Below, in pieces: positions 10,273-18,297 of a DNA stretch of 43,835 nt. Numbering within the stretch: position 1 is the stretch's first letter; the number at the start of each line of letters is the position of its first letter. The notes beneath the pieces are model-generated. The model was not told the DNA's origin and did not search any database. It saw only the letters and a list, made by a program, of their open reading frames with translations. The DNA is from Demequina sp. Lineage in GTDB: Bacteria; Actinomycetota; Actinomycetes; Actinomycetales; Demequinaceae. A program made the position numbers and the translations under genes. The DNA lies in contig NZ_JADQBF010000029.1 of the NCBI RefSeq assembly GCF_016278775.1, forward strand, positions 1-43,835, written 5' to 3'.

Positions 10273-11076
10273 CTAGCGGCGCAAGGCCCACACAGCAACG
10301 GCCGACGCTGCGGCCACGTTGAGGGAGTCCACTGACCCCGCCATGGGGATGGTGACGACGTGATCGGCGGCCGCAAGCGCGTCGCGCGACAGCCCATCCC
10401 CCTCCGCCCCCATCACGAGGGCGACCCGCTCGTGACCGGCGGCGGCGAAGTCCCCCAGGGACACTGCGTCGTCCGCTAGCGCCAAGGCTGCGACCGTGAA
10501 GCCCGCCTGGCGCAGCTCGTCCAGGCCCGCAGGCCACGGCTCGATGCGCGTCCACGGCACCTGAAACACTGTGCCCATAGAGACCTTGACCGCCCGCCTG
10601 TAGAGGGGGTCGGCGCACGTGGGCGAGACGAGCACGGCATCGGCGCCGAGTCCCGCGACAGACCGGAACGCCGCGCCAACGTTGGTGTGATCCACGATGC
10701 CGTCGAGCACCACTACCAGGCGGGCATCCCTCACGACGTCGGCGACCGTGGGGAGATCGGGACGATGCATGGCGGCCAGGGCGCCGCGGTGGACGTCGTA
10801 GCCGGTAACGGATTCGAGCACGGGCGGCGGGGCCACATAGATGGGCGTGCCTTGATCGACGAGGGGTTCGATGGACGCGAGCCAGCGCTCGCTCACCAGC
10901 ACCGAGCGCGGCCGGTGGCCAGCAGCGAGCGCCCTGCCGATCACCTTGGCGCCCTCTGCCATGTACAGGCCTTGCTGCGGCTCAATGCGTCGCCGCAACG
11001 CGATATCGGTGAGGCTGCGATAGTCCGCCAGCCGCTCATCGGCGACGGAGTCGACTCTGATCACGGCCACTCGCAC
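10273..11076 (-). CDS. SpoU/TrmH-family RNA 2'-O-methyltransferase
   Basis: A 267-residue SPOUT-class enzyme that would transfer a methyl group from SAM to a ribose of tRNA or rRNA. The N-terminal third is the RNA-binding extension (LADYRSLTDIALRRRIEP, then MAEGAKVI). The three SpoU motifs are present: NVGAAFRSV, LVMGAEGDGLS and IPMAGSVDSLNVAAASAV, forming the trefoil knot that binds SAM. The substrate nucleotide cannot be read from sequence. The first GTG (11076) has no ribosome site. GTG codons at 11070 and 11064 are equally possible and give the more usual N-terminus (AVIRVDSVADERL). It is a single gene, set off from the SPFH operon by a hairpin. Confidence 0.92.
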   Translation of the reverse strand: MRVAVIRVDSVADERLADYRSLTDIALRRRIEPQQGLYMAEGAKVIGRALAAGHRPRSVLVSERWLASIEPLVDQGTPIYVAPPPVLESVTGYDVHRGALAAMHRPDLPTVADVVRDARLVVVLDGIVDHTNVGAAFRSVAGLGADAVLVSPTCADPLYRRAVKVSMGTVFQVPWTRIEPWPAGLDELRQAGFTVAALALADDAVSLGDFAAAGHERVALVMGAEGDGLSRDALAAADHVVTIPMAGSVDSLNVAAASAVAVWALRR

Positions 11077-11123
11077 AGTGTGGCATCATCCGCGTGGCGG
11101 AGGCGATTTCGGGCCGGACGCGA

Positions 11124-11155
11124 CGAAGCCCCGGAGCAGCAGCTCCGGGGCTTCG
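11124..11155 (-). terminator. Perfect 14-bp hairpin after the NfeD-SPFH operon
   Basis: CGAAGCCCCGGAGC (11124-11137) pairs perfectly with 11142-11155 around a four-base loop. It begins 13 bases beyond the SPFH stop on the minus strand and ends 47 bases before the start of the SpoU gene. There is no T-tract, but the stem is long and GC-rich. Confidence 0.75.
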
Positions 11156-11168
11156 CGTGACTTGAGGC

Positions 11169-12236
11169 CTACTGGCCCTTCGAGGCGTTCGGATCGAACG
11201 GCTTGCCTGACAGGGTGCCAGAGCTGTTCGCGTCCGATGTGGCGTCCTCCACGTCGCGCTTGGCCTGAGCGAGCGCCTCGCGCGGGTCGGCAAGAGCGGA
11301 GGTGATGTTGGTGCGCTTCTTGCGGTTCGGGCTGGCCTTGAGCGGCTCGGGGTCCTCCTCGACGCCAAACGCGGCACTGATCGACTTGAGCGCGCCCGTG
11401 AACTCGGTGGGAACGAACCACACCTTGTTGGACTCGTTCTTGGCGATCTCCGGCAGCATCTGCAGGTACTGGTACGCCAGCAGCTTGCTGTCCGCGTCAC
11501 CCTCGTGGATGGCCTCGAACACCTGCAGAATGGCTCGCGACTCGCCCTCTGCGCGGAGGATGCGCGATTGCGCCTCTCCCTCTGCCGTCAGGATGGCCGA
11601 CTGCTTCTCTCCCTCTGCAGTGAGGATCTTGGACTGCTTGACACCCTCTGCCGTGAGGATCGCCGCACGGCGGTCACGCTCTGCACGCATCTGCTTTTCC
11701 ATCGAGTCCTTGATGGACATGGGCGGCTCGATGGCCTTGAGCTCGACGCGGTTGACGCGAATGCCCCACTTGCCGGTGGCCTCGTCGAGCACACCGCGCA
11801 GTTGACCGTTGATCTGGTCGCGCGAGGTGAGCGTCTGCTCGAGGTCCATGGTGCCGACGATGTTACGCAGCGTCGTCGTGGTGAGCTGCTCCACACCGGT
11901 GATGTAGTTGGCGATCTCGTAGATGGCCGACTTGGGCTCCGTGACCTGAAAGTAGATCACCGAGTCGATGTCCACCACCAGGTTGTCGGACGTGATGACC
12001 GACTGCGGCGGGAACGAGTAGACCAGCTCGCGCAGGTCGACCTTGGCGCGCACGCGGTCGATGAACGGCACCAAGAAGTGCAGTCCGGCGTCGAGAGTGC
12101 GGTTGTAGCGACCAAGACGCTCGACCAAGTAGGCCTGCGTCTGGTGCACGACGATGATGGCTCGCGCGATTGCCGAGATGACAAAGATGGCAACAAAGGC
12201 GATCAGGGCGAGCCCCACGAATGCTTCAGGGTTCAT
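11169..12236 (-). CDS. SPFH/stomatin-like membrane protein (QmcA type)
   Basis: A 355-residue band-7 protein. Residues 7-30 form a membrane segment, followed by the SPFH domain (RLGRYNRTLDAGLHFLVPFI at 40-59; EPPMSIKDSMEKQMRAERDR at 170-189). A coiled-coil arm contains four 11-residue repeats (192-235), and a disordered tail ends the protein. These proteins form large oligomeric scaffolds in the membrane, linked to membrane microdomains and to FtsH-type proteolysis in other bacteria. The ATG has a GAGGAG site and overlaps the upstream nfeD-like stop by four bases. SPFH genes paired with NfeD genes are a recurring unit, and NfeD is thought to bind or stabilise its partner. The exact client is unknown. 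Confidence 0.93.
   Translation of the reverse strand: MNPEAFVGLALIAFVAIFVISAIARAIIVVHQTQAYLVERLGRYNRTLDAGLHFLVPFIDRVRAKVDLRELVYSFPPQSVITSDNLVVDIDSVIYFQVTEPKSAIYEIANYITGVEQLTTTTLRNIVGTMDLEQTLTSRDQINGQLRGVLDEATGKWGIRVNRVELKAIEPPMSIKDSMEKQMRAERDRRAAILTAEGVKQSKILTAEGEKQSAILTAEGEAQSRILRAEGESRAILQVFEAIHEGDADSKLLAYQYLQMLPEIAKNESNKVWFVPTEFTGALKSISAAFGVEEDPEPLKASPNRKKRTNITSALADPREALAQAKRDVEDATSDANSSGTLSGKPFDPNASKGQ
11532..11663 (-). repeat. Four in-frame 33-bp repeats (11-residue coiled-coil units)
   Basis: Inside the SPFH gene, residues 192-235 comprise AILTAEGVKQS, KILTAEGEKQS, AILTAEGEAQS and RILRAEGESRA. The 11-residue period is a right-handed coiled-coil pattern known in SPFH arms. The DNA copies have diverged mainly at third positions, so the repeat is under protein-level selection rather than being a fresh duplication. 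Confidence 0.85.
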
Positions 12237-12679
12237 GCTGTGTACTCCTCTTCCGGGACGACGATGGCCGTCGCTCCCACGATCTTGACAACGATGACTT
12301 CAGCGCCCTCAGGAATGACAGCGGCGTCGTCCACGATGCGAGCGGACCACACCTCGCCGCGCAGCTTCACACGACCGCTGGTCTCGGTGATCTCATCGAT
12401 CGTGCGCGCCTTGGTGCCGACGGCCGCCTGCACATTGGTCTCCACAAAATCGACTCCGCGCTTACGCATCGACCTCAGCAACCACGGCCTCAGCGCCATC
12501 ATCAGCAGGGCCGCCACCACAAGCGCGACCACCGCCGCAAGCACGACCGATCCCCCCGCGAGCACGACGACGCCGCCAGCAATGGCGCCTCCCGCGAGCA
12601 TGAGGAACGTCAGATCGAGGGTGAAAATCTCGACGACGCCCAACACGGCTGCCGCCACGAACCACCACAATGAAGCCAT
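12233..12679 (-). CDS. NfeD-family membrane protein
   Basis: A 148-residue protein of the short NfeD type (no protease domain). Residues 4-70 hold about three hydrophobic helices (WWFVAAAVLGVVEIFTLDLT; GAIAGGVVVLAGGSVVLAAV; ALVVAALLMMAL). The C-terminal 65 residues form the small OB-fold (SGRVKLRGEVWSARIVDD ... GAEVIVVKIVGATAIVV), which should face the cytoplasm. It is the first gene of a two-gene unit with the SPFH protein and overlaps it by four bases. The start has an AAAGGAG ribosome site. The 140 bases upstream contain a possible -10 (TAGCGT, minus strand, near 12702-12707) with no clear -35. Its presumed job is partner of the stomatin-like protein in membrane organisation. Confidence 0.9.
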   Translation of the reverse strand: MASLWWFVAAAVLGVVEIFTLDLTFLMLAGGAIAGGVVVLAGGSVVLAAVVALVVAALLMMALRPWLLRSMRKRGVDFVETNVQAAVGTKARTIDEITETSGRVKLRGEVWSARIVDDAAVIPEGAEVIVVKIVGATAIVVPEEEYTA

Positions 12680-12819
12680 GTCAACTCCTTTCAGTTCGGA
12701 CGCTACCAGGCTGGACGCTGCGGCGAATCGGCCGCGGGATGGACGTCACTGATCATCCCTGCGAAGGACCCAACGCCGTCGACGTTGCATACCTGATCAA
12801 CCCCCCGTTGAGTCATACT

Positions 12820-13605
12820 CTAGGCCGATCTGCGCGCCGTCCAGCGCCCGTCTTGAGCGAAGAGTTGGAGCGGCAACCCGTAGGTCTGAGACAGGTTGGC
12901 GCTCGTCAGCGTGTCGCCAAGGGCGCCCTTGGCAACGATCCTGCCGTCGCGCAAGAGCAAGGCATGCGTGAAGCCGGTGGGAACCTCTTCGACGTGGTGC
13001 GTCACCATGACGATCGCGGGCGACCTTCTGTCACCAGCGAGCTCAGTGAGGGCAGACAGCAGTTCTTCTCGACCGCCCAAGTCGAGGCCCGCAGCAGGCT
13101 CATCGAGCAACAAGAGTTCGGGGTCGGTCATGAGGGCGCGCGCGATCTGAACCCGCTTGCGCTCCCCCTCGCTCAGCGTCTCGAAGGTCCGGTGCGCGAA
13201 GGCGTGCATGCCGAAGGCGGACAACAGATCCTCTGCGCGCACCTCATCAACCCGCTCGTACTCCTCTCGCCACCGACCAGTGACGCCGTGAGCGGCCGTC
13301 ATCACGATGTCGTGCACTGTCTCGTCCGGCGGGATGCGGTCGGCCAGCGCAGCAGACGCGAGACCCACTCGAATACGCAACTCGTTTGTGTCTGCATCGC
13401 CGAGTTGCTCGCCCAGAATCCGGGCAGTGCCCGTGGTGGGGTGCGCGCGCGCGGAGCACACCGTCATGAGGGACGTCTTGCCGGCACCGTTGGGCCCAAG
13501 AATCACCCAACGATCGGTGGGTTCAACGCTCCAGGTGATGCCGTCAAGTACCTGGTTGTCTCCGCGGCGCAGCGTGACATCGTCAAGCCGCAGGACTTCG
13601 CTCAT
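12820..13605 (-). CDS. ABC transporter ATP-binding protein, no permease nearby
   Basis: A 261-residue ABC ATPase. Motifs: Walker A GPNGAGKTS (about 38-46), signature LSEGERKRVQIARAL, Walker B LLLLDEPAAGLD, and switch histidine in VMVTHHVEEV. The pattern resembles ModF/FetA-like single-domain ATPases. There is no membrane or solute-binding partner on either side, so it may energise a permease encoded elsewhere or work outside transport. It starts 11 bases after the glgA/glgM stop, so it is likely cotranscribed with it. There is no obvious ribosome site before the ATG, which suggests it depends on coupling. The substrate is unknown. Confidence 0.9.
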   Translation of the reverse strand: MSEVLRLDDVTLRRGDNQVLDGITWSVEPTDRWVILGPNGAGKTSLMTVCSARAHPTTGTARILGEQLGDADTNELRIRVGLASAALADRIPPDETVHDIVMTAAHGVTGRWREEYERVDEVRAEDLLSAFGMHAFAHRTFETLSEGERKRVQIARALMTDPELLLLDEPAAGLDLGGREELLSALTELAGDRRSPAIVMVTHHVEEVPTGFTHALLLRDGRIVAKGALGDTLTSANLSQTYGLPLQLFAQDGRWTARRSA

Positions 13606-13616
13606 ATCGGTCGAGC

Positions 13617-14819
13617 CTAGCCCAGAACGTCGCGGTAGACCTCAAGGGTGCGTTCTGCGATCGTGTCCCACGAGAAGTGGTCGGTGGCGCGTTGACGGCC
13701 AGCCTTGCCCATCGCCTTCGCCGCATCGAGATCGGAGACCATGGCGTTGACGGCGGCCGCAAAGTCGGCGGCGTACTGCTCCGGGTCCGTCGGCGTCCCC
13801 GTGCCGTCTTGCACCTGGTCGATCGGCACGAGCATTCCCGTCACGCCGTGGTCCACCACCTCGGGGATGCCGCCGGTGGCCGTCGCGACCACTGGAAGGC
13901 CCACCGCCATCGCCTCAAGGTTGACGATGCCGAGCGGCTCATACACGGAGGGGCAGACGAACGCAGTACACGCGTCCAGCACTGCCACCAACTGCGCTCG
14001 CGGCAGCATCTCTTCGATCCAGATGACGCCGCCGCGCTCCTCTTGCAGCTTGGTGACCGCACCAGAGACCTCTTGAGCAATCTGCGCCGTGTCTGGCGCC
14101 CCTGCGCACAACACCACCTGGATGTCCTCTGGCAACTGCTCGACGGCCTTGAGAAAGTACGGCAGGCCTTTCTGACGCGTGATGCGACCGACGAACACGA
14201 TGGCTGGCCGCGACGGGTCGATGCCGTATCGGGCGACGACGGCGTCGGCCGCGGAACGCTCTTCATCACCGGCTGGAGCGGCCCACGCGTCGACGTCGAT
14301 CCCGTTGTGCACCACGTACACCTTCGAGGGATCGACGTTCGGGTAGCAGCGCAACACATCGGACTTCATGCCTTCTGACACGGCGATGATGCCGTCGGCC
14401 GCCTCGTAGGCGGTCTTCTCGATCCAACTGGAGACGCGGTACCCGCCACCAAGTTGTTCCGCCTTCCAGGGCCGCAAGGGCTCGAGCGAGTGTGCGCTCA
14501 CCACGTGCGGGATGCCGTGCAGCGTCTTGGCGAGGTGCCCGGCCATGTTCGCGTACCAGGTGTGCGAGTGCACCAAGTCGGCTCCTGCGCAGTCGTGAGC
14601 CATGGGCAGGTTGTGCGCGATCACGTCGAGCGAGGCGTCTCCCACTCCGCCCCCAAGCGCGGTGTAGCCGGTGACGCCTGGCTCCTCGCGCGGGCCGTCA
14701 AAGGCCCGTACTCTCACCTCGACGTGTTCGCGAAGCACTCTTGCCAACTCATTGACATGGACACCCGCGCCTCCGTAGACGTGAGGCGGGTATTCACGGC
14801 TGAGAATGTCGATGCGCAT
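13617..14819 (-). CDS. glgA: GT4 glycosyltransferase: glycogen synthase or maltose-1-phosphate synthase
   Basis: A 400-residue GT-B fold enzyme using ADP-glucose. Visible features are the N-terminal loop [37 protein letters not shown], the donor-domain [18 protein letters not shown], and the EX7E motif [20 protein letters not shown]. This short actinobacterial type was named glycogen synthase. The mycobacterial counterpart, divergent from glgC as here, makes alpha-maltose-1-phosphate (GlgM) for the GlgE pathway. Which product is made here cannot be told from sequence alone, and I see no glgE or treS in the window. The ATG at 14819 matches the family N-terminus; an upstream in-frame start would add 17 unrelated residues. 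Confidence 0.92.
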   Translation of the reverse strand: MRIDILSREYPPHVYGGAGVHVNELARVLREHVEVRVRAFDGPREEPGVTGYTALGGGVGDASLDVIAHNLPMAHDCAGADLVHSHTWYANMAGHLAKTLHGIPHVVSAHSLEPLRPWKAEQLGGGYRVSSWIEKTAYEAADGIIAVSEGMKSDVLRCYPNVDPSKVYVVHNGIDVDAWAAPAGDEERSAADAVVARYGIDPSRPAIVFVGRITRQKGLPYFLKAVEQLPEDIQVVLCAGAPDTAQIAQEVSGAVTKLQEERGGVIWIEEMLPRAQLVAVLDACTAFVCPSVYEPLGIVNLEAMAVGLPVVATATGGIPEVVDHGVTGMLVPIDQVQDGTGTPTDPEQYAADFAAAVNAMVSDLDAAKAMGKAGRQRATDHFSWDTIAERTLEVYRDVLG

Positions 14820-14878
14820 GGTCCCACCGTAATCGTTTCGTCGCGTGTGTGGTCTGTGCGACGCGGTCACGTGGCACC

Positions 14879-14890
14879 TATGCTGGACAT
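14879..14890 (+). promoter_or_regulatory. Candidate -10 element for leaderless glgC transcript
   Basis: TATGCT at 14879-14884 is followed by exactly six bases and then the glgC ATG, so transcription would begin at the A of the start codon. There is no ribosome site before this ATG beyond a weak GGA. I see no convincing -35. The 71-base gap must also hold the promoter of the divergent glycosyltransferase gene. Confidence 0.5.
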
Positions 14891-16132
14891 ATGTCAGAGC
14901 CGAAAGTACTTGCCATCGTCCTCGCGGGAGGTGAGGGCAAGCGCCTGATGCCCCTCACCGCAGCACGGGCCAAGCCGTCCGTGCCTTTCGGGGGAACGTA
15001 CCGACTTGTCGACTTCGCCCTGTCGAACCTGGTGAACTCGCGATACCTGCACATCGTGGTGCTGACGCAATACAAGTCGCACTCGCTCGACCGCCACATC
15101 GCGCGCACGTGGCGGATGTCTCCGCTGCTGGGCAACTACGTGGCGCCCGTACCCGCGCAGCAACGACGTGGCAAGCATTGGTATTTGGGCAGCGCTGACG
15201 CGATCTACCAGTGCGTCAACATCATCGAGGACGAGCGTCCAGACATCGTCGTGATCGTGGGCGCAGACCACGTGTACCGGATGGACTTCTCCCAGATGGT
15301 GGACGCCCACATCGCCTCCGGCGCCGACTTCTCGGTGGCCGGCATCCGCCAGCCGATCGAGATGTCGGACCAGTTTGGCGTGATCGACGTCGATCCCTCG
15401 AGCAAGCATCTCGTGCGTGCGTTCCTCGAGAAGCCCACCAACCCAGACGGCCTGCCGGACAGCCCGCAAGAGATCCTCGCCTCGATGGGCAACTACGTCG
15501 CTTCCGTCGGACCCTTGCTGGAGGCGCTCAAGGACGACGCCGAGAACGAGTCATCGAAGCACGACATGGGCGGCGACATCGTCCCCTACTTTGTCGACAA
15601 GGGCACGTGCGGCTTCTACGACTTTGTTGACAACGACGTACCCGGCTCGACGGCTCGCGACAAGGACTACTGGCGAGACGTGGGAACGATCGATTCCTAC
15701 TACGACGCGCACATGGATCTCATCGCCGTGATGCCTGTGTTCAACGTCTACAACGACAAGTGGCCGCTTCACCAAGGACTCATCACGCAGCCACCCGCGA
15801 AGTTCATCCACTCTGAAGAGGGCCGCATGGGTCACGCGGCCGACTCCGTTGTCTCCCCTGGCGTCATCGTGTCAGGAGCGACTGTCACCGGCTCGGTACT
15901 GTCCCCAGGAGTGCGTTTGCACTCGTGGTCAACGGTGTCAGATTCCGTGCTCCTCGACGACGTCGTGGTGGACCGTCACGCCCAGGTGCACCGCGCCATC
16001 CTTGACAAGAACGTGGTGGTCGAAGAGGGCGCGCGCGTCGGAATCGATCGGGAGGCGGATATCGCTCGCGGCTTCACCGTCACGGAATCCGGACTGACCG
16101 TTGTCGCGAAGAACACCGTGATCCCCAGATGA
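14891..16132 (+). CDS. glgC: Glucose-1-phosphate adenylyltransferase (ADP-glucose pyrophosphorylase)
   Basis: A 413-residue enzyme that makes ADP-glucose from glucose-1-phosphate and ATP, the committed step of glycogen synthesis. The nucleotidyltransferase domain opens with [20 protein letters not shown] and [19 protein letters not shown]. Further on are [29 protein letters not shown] and FLEKP. The C-terminal quarter is a left-handed beta-helix of hexapeptide repeats. The ATG at 14891 matches the family start; the longer reading frame adds 14 residues before it. It faces the glycosyltransferase at 13617-14819, a classic actinobacterial pair. Its TGA is embedded in an ATGA that begins the tandem repeat leading into serB. 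Confidence 0.97.
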   Translation: MSEPKVLAIVLAGGEGKRLMPLTAARAKPSVPFGGTYRLVDFALSNLVNSRYLHIVVLTQYKSHSLDRHIARTWRMSPLLGNYVAPVPAQQRRGKHWYLGSADAIYQCVNIIEDERPDIVVIVGADHVYRMDFSQMVDAHIASGADFSVAGIRQPIEMSDQFGVIDVDPSSKHLVRAFLEKPTNPDGLPDSPQEILASMGNYVASVGPLLEALKDDAENESSKHDMGGDIVPYFVDKGTCGFYDFVDNDVPGSTARDKDYWRDVGTIDSYYDAHMDLIAVMPVFNVYNDKWPLHQGLITQPPAKFIHSEEGRMGHAADSVVSPGVIVSGATVTGSVLSPGVRLHSWSTVSDSVLLDDVVVDRHAQVHRAILDKNVVVEEGARVGIDREADIARGFTVTESGLTVVAKNTVIPR

Positions 16133-16177
16133 GCGCGGTGTTCCCCACATGAGCGCAGTGATCGCCGGATGAAGACA
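16118..16177 (+). repeat. Three 20-bp tandem units carrying chained ATGA mini-ORFs between glgC and serB
   Basis: Units: GTGATCCCCAGATGAGCGCG (16118-16137), GTGTTCCCCACATGAGCGCA (16138-16157) and a diverged third copy (16158-16177). Units 1 and 2 match at 17 of 20 bases, units 2 and 3 at 13 of 20. Each contains ATGA at the same offset. The first ATGA joins the glgC stop to a 7-codon ORF (16129-16152), the second joins that to another 7-codon ORF (16149-16172), and the third joins that to the serB start (16169). No ribosome site precedes any of them. Confidence 0.85.
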
Positions 16178-16804
16178 CGGCGCCTGATCCTTCTCGACGT
16201 CGATTCGACCCTCATCCGCCACGAAGTGATCGAGCTTCTCGCGGCGCGCGCAGGCACTCAGGTGCAGGTCGCGCAGATCACGGAGCGCGCCATGCGCGGA
16301 GAGATTGACTTCGCCGCGTCGCTCGCCGACAGGGTGGCCACGCTCAAGGGGTTGCCGACCACAGTTATCCAAGAGGTCGCGGAGCAGGTCGAACTCACTC
16401 CTGGCGCCCGGGAGTTGCTCGACGAGGCCCGTGCCGCTGGCTGGACTGTCGCGCTCGTCTCCGGCGGTTTCGAAGAGGTGGTCTCCTCGATCGCGCGCAG
16501 CGTGTCAGTGGATCTGTACCTCGCAAACAGACTTGAGGTGGAGCAGGGGCACCTCACCGGACGCACCGTGGGGCCCGTGATCGACCGCCACGCGAAGGCC
16601 GTCGCGCTCGCCGCCTTTGCGCGTGCCTCAGGCGTCGCCCTGCGCGACACGGTCGCGGTGGGCGACGGCGCCAACGATCTTGACATGATGGCGGCTGCGG
16701 GCCTGTCCGTGGCTTTCGCCGCGAAGCCAGTGGTGCGCGCGGCGGCCGACATCGTCATCGACGGGCCTCGCCTCGACGCCGCGTGGCCGCTCATCTCCGC
16801 CTGA
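16169..16804 (+). CDS. serB: Phosphoserine phosphatase-like HAD hydrolase
   Basis: A 211-residue HAD phosphatase that would remove phosphate from phosphoserine in the last step of serine synthesis. Motif I is LLDVDSTL with nucleophile D10 and acid/base D12; motif II is ALVSGGFEEV; motif III is the lysine in RHAKAVAL; motif IV is VAVGDGANDLDMM. The cap helix LLAARAG with MRGEIDFAASLADRVATLKG is typical of SerB. The protein lacks the N-terminal ACT domains of mycobacterial SerB2, so it is the short form. Its ATG overlaps the stop of a 7-codon ORF in a tandem repeat, with no ribosome site of its own, so its translation probably depends on ribosomes arriving from glgC. Confidence 0.93.
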   Translation: MKTRRLILLDVDSTLIRHEVIELLAARAGTQVQVAQITERAMRGEIDFAASLADRVATLKGLPTTVIQEVAEQVELTPGARELLDEARAAGWTVALVSGGFEEVVSSIARSVSVDLYLANRLEVEQGHLTGRTVGPVIDRHAKAVALAAFARASGVALRDTVAVGDGANDLDMMAAAGLSVAFAAKPVVRAAADIVIDGPRLDAAWPLISA

Positions 16805-16828
16805 GTCAACCAGAGACAACCCTGGCGG

Positions 16829-17779
16829 TCACGTCACCCGAAGCGACGCGACGTGCGCCATGATCGCGAAAGCCTGAGCCTCTGCCGACGTGCCCTCCGT
16901 CTCGAAATGTGGGGCCCCACACACGCCGCGCACCACGCCGTCGGCGTCGACGCGCGACAGCGCCGCCTCCAGCCACCGCGTCGCACGGTGAACGTAGTCG
17001 GCGGGTAGCCATCCCTCAGCCACGCCGGTGAAGGCCGTGTAGGCGCACATGAGCCCCGCGGTGCCGTCGGTGAAGGTCGCCGAGTCGTCGAGGACATCAT
17101 GGAACCTGCCACCGGCGCTCTGATGGCGCGATATGGCGTCAAGCAGGTCTCTGGTGTCTCGCTGCCACCTGGCCCGCATCTCGGCAGGCACGGCCTCGCC
17201 GCCGACGCTGAGCGCCCTGGCCATCCCCGCCGCGGCCCAGCCGTTGCCAGACGCCCAGAACGCCCCACGCACGTGCTCCCCTGAGACGGTGTCGACCCTG
17301 TGCCTGTACAGGCCGGAGTTCGTGTCCCAGAGATGCTCGCGGTGCATGCGGTACTGCATGTCGGCTGGTGCCACATCGCCGGTGAGCACCAGCAACGGCA
17401 CCACCATGTAGATCGAGTCGACCCACACCTCCGTGCTCCCCGCGAGGTGCCACACGACGCCCTCGTCGTCTCGTGGCGAGAACCTCAGGAACCACCAGCG
17501 CTGGCGTTCGAGCGCCTCTGCGGCGCGCGCGTCCCCTTGCGCGGCCAGCGCGGCGACGGCCTCACCCAGGCAGCCTCCGTTGACCAGCCCGGCATCGCCG
17601 GTGGCCGCGAGTCGGCCGTCTGCGTCTTGGTGCTCGAGCGCATCGCGAGCGATCGCCGCGGCAAGATCCGTCCGACCACTGTCGAGAGCGGCCTGAGAGG
17701 CAACCCCCTGCTCCCACGCGAGACGCTGCATGGGCAGCAGAGCGCTCCACAGCCGATCGATCAGGTCGCCGTCAGTCAC
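16829..17779 (-). CDS. Glycoside hydrolase family 88/105-like protein
   Basis: A 316-residue (alpha/alpha)6-barrel protein resembling YteR/YesR unsaturated uronyl hydrolases. STEVWVDSIYMVVPLL (115-130) carries the likely catalytic D121, and FWASGNGWAAAGMARAL (174-190) is the glycine-rich motif of this family. HREHLWDTNSGLYRH lies between. There is no signal peptide, so it acts in the cytoplasm. Such enzymes cleave unsaturated sugars released by polysaccharide lyases, but no lyase, sugar transporter or regulator is next to it, so the substrate is open. The GTG start has an AAGGG site. It sits nine bases after sixA on the same strand and converges on serB. Confidence 0.87.
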   Translation of the reverse strand: MTDGDLIDRLWSALLPMQRLAWEQGVASQAALDSGRTDLAAAIARDALEHQDADGRLAATGDAGLVNGGCLGEAVAALAAQGDARAAEALERQRWWFLRFSPRDDEGVVWHLAGSTEVWVDSIYMVVPLLVLTGDVAPADMQYRMHREHLWDTNSGLYRHRVDTVSGEHVRGAFWASGNGWAAAGMARALSVGGEAVPAEMRARWQRDTRDLLDAISRHQSAGGRFHDVLDDSATFTDGTAGLMCAYTAFTGVAEGWLPADYVHRATRWLEAALSRVDADGVVRGVCGAPHFETEGTSAEAQAFAIMAHVASLRVT

Positions 17780-17788
17780 TGCGAGCCC

Positions 17789-18295
17789 TTAGGCAGGCTT
17801 TCCCTCGACCACGTCGACGAGCCGCGCGGCGTTGGGGCCGATCTCAGGCCACGGGGTGTCGAACTCGAGGACCGCGGCCGCCGCCGTGGACATGCCCAGC
17901 GAGACCCGCTGCAACGGCTGCTTGAGGGATCCTGGCCCCGACAACCACGCGGCAACGTGCGATGTGGTCGGCTCGTGACCCACGACCAGCAAGGTCTCCA
18001 CCTCGCCCACCCGCGCAAGCACCGAGATGAATCGATCCCGCGCGGACTCATAGAGATCCTCCTCGATGCGCAGCTCGACGTCGCCCAGCACACTCGCCAT
18101 GCGCTTGAAGGTCTGCACCGTGCGATTCGACGAGGACACGAGAGCCACATCGGGACGTAGCCCCTTCGCTTGCAGTCTCTCGGCAAGCCGTCCGGCCGCG
18201 TCCCGCCCCTCCATGGTGAGGGCGCGCGAGTGATCGTCGAGGCCAGCCTGAGGAGCTTCTGCCTTGGCGTGTCGGGCCAGAATGAGGGTGGGCAC
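17789..18295 (-). CDS. SixA-type histidine phosphatase
   Basis: A 168-residue member of the histidine phosphatase (phosphoglycerate mutase-like) superfamily. The catalytic RHAKAE motif is at 8-13, and the second histidine is in VVGHEPTTS. The short length and RHAKAE form are those of SixA, which in E. coli acts on phosphohistidine; the actinobacterial relatives have poorly defined substrates. The start is GTG two bases after the fabI stop, so it is translated from the fabG-fabI transcript. Whether it has any link to fatty-acid synthesis or is just carried on the transcript cannot be told. Confidence 0.92.
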   Translation of the reverse strand: MPTLILARHAKAEAPQAGLDDHSRALTMEGRDAAGRLAERLQAKGLRPDVALVSSSNRTVQTFKRMASVLGDVELRIEEDLYESARDRFISVLARVGEVETLLVVGHEPTTSHVAAWLSGPGSLKQPLQRVSLGMSTAAAAVLEFDTPWPEIGPNAARLVDVVEGKPA

Positions 18296-18297
18296 CG

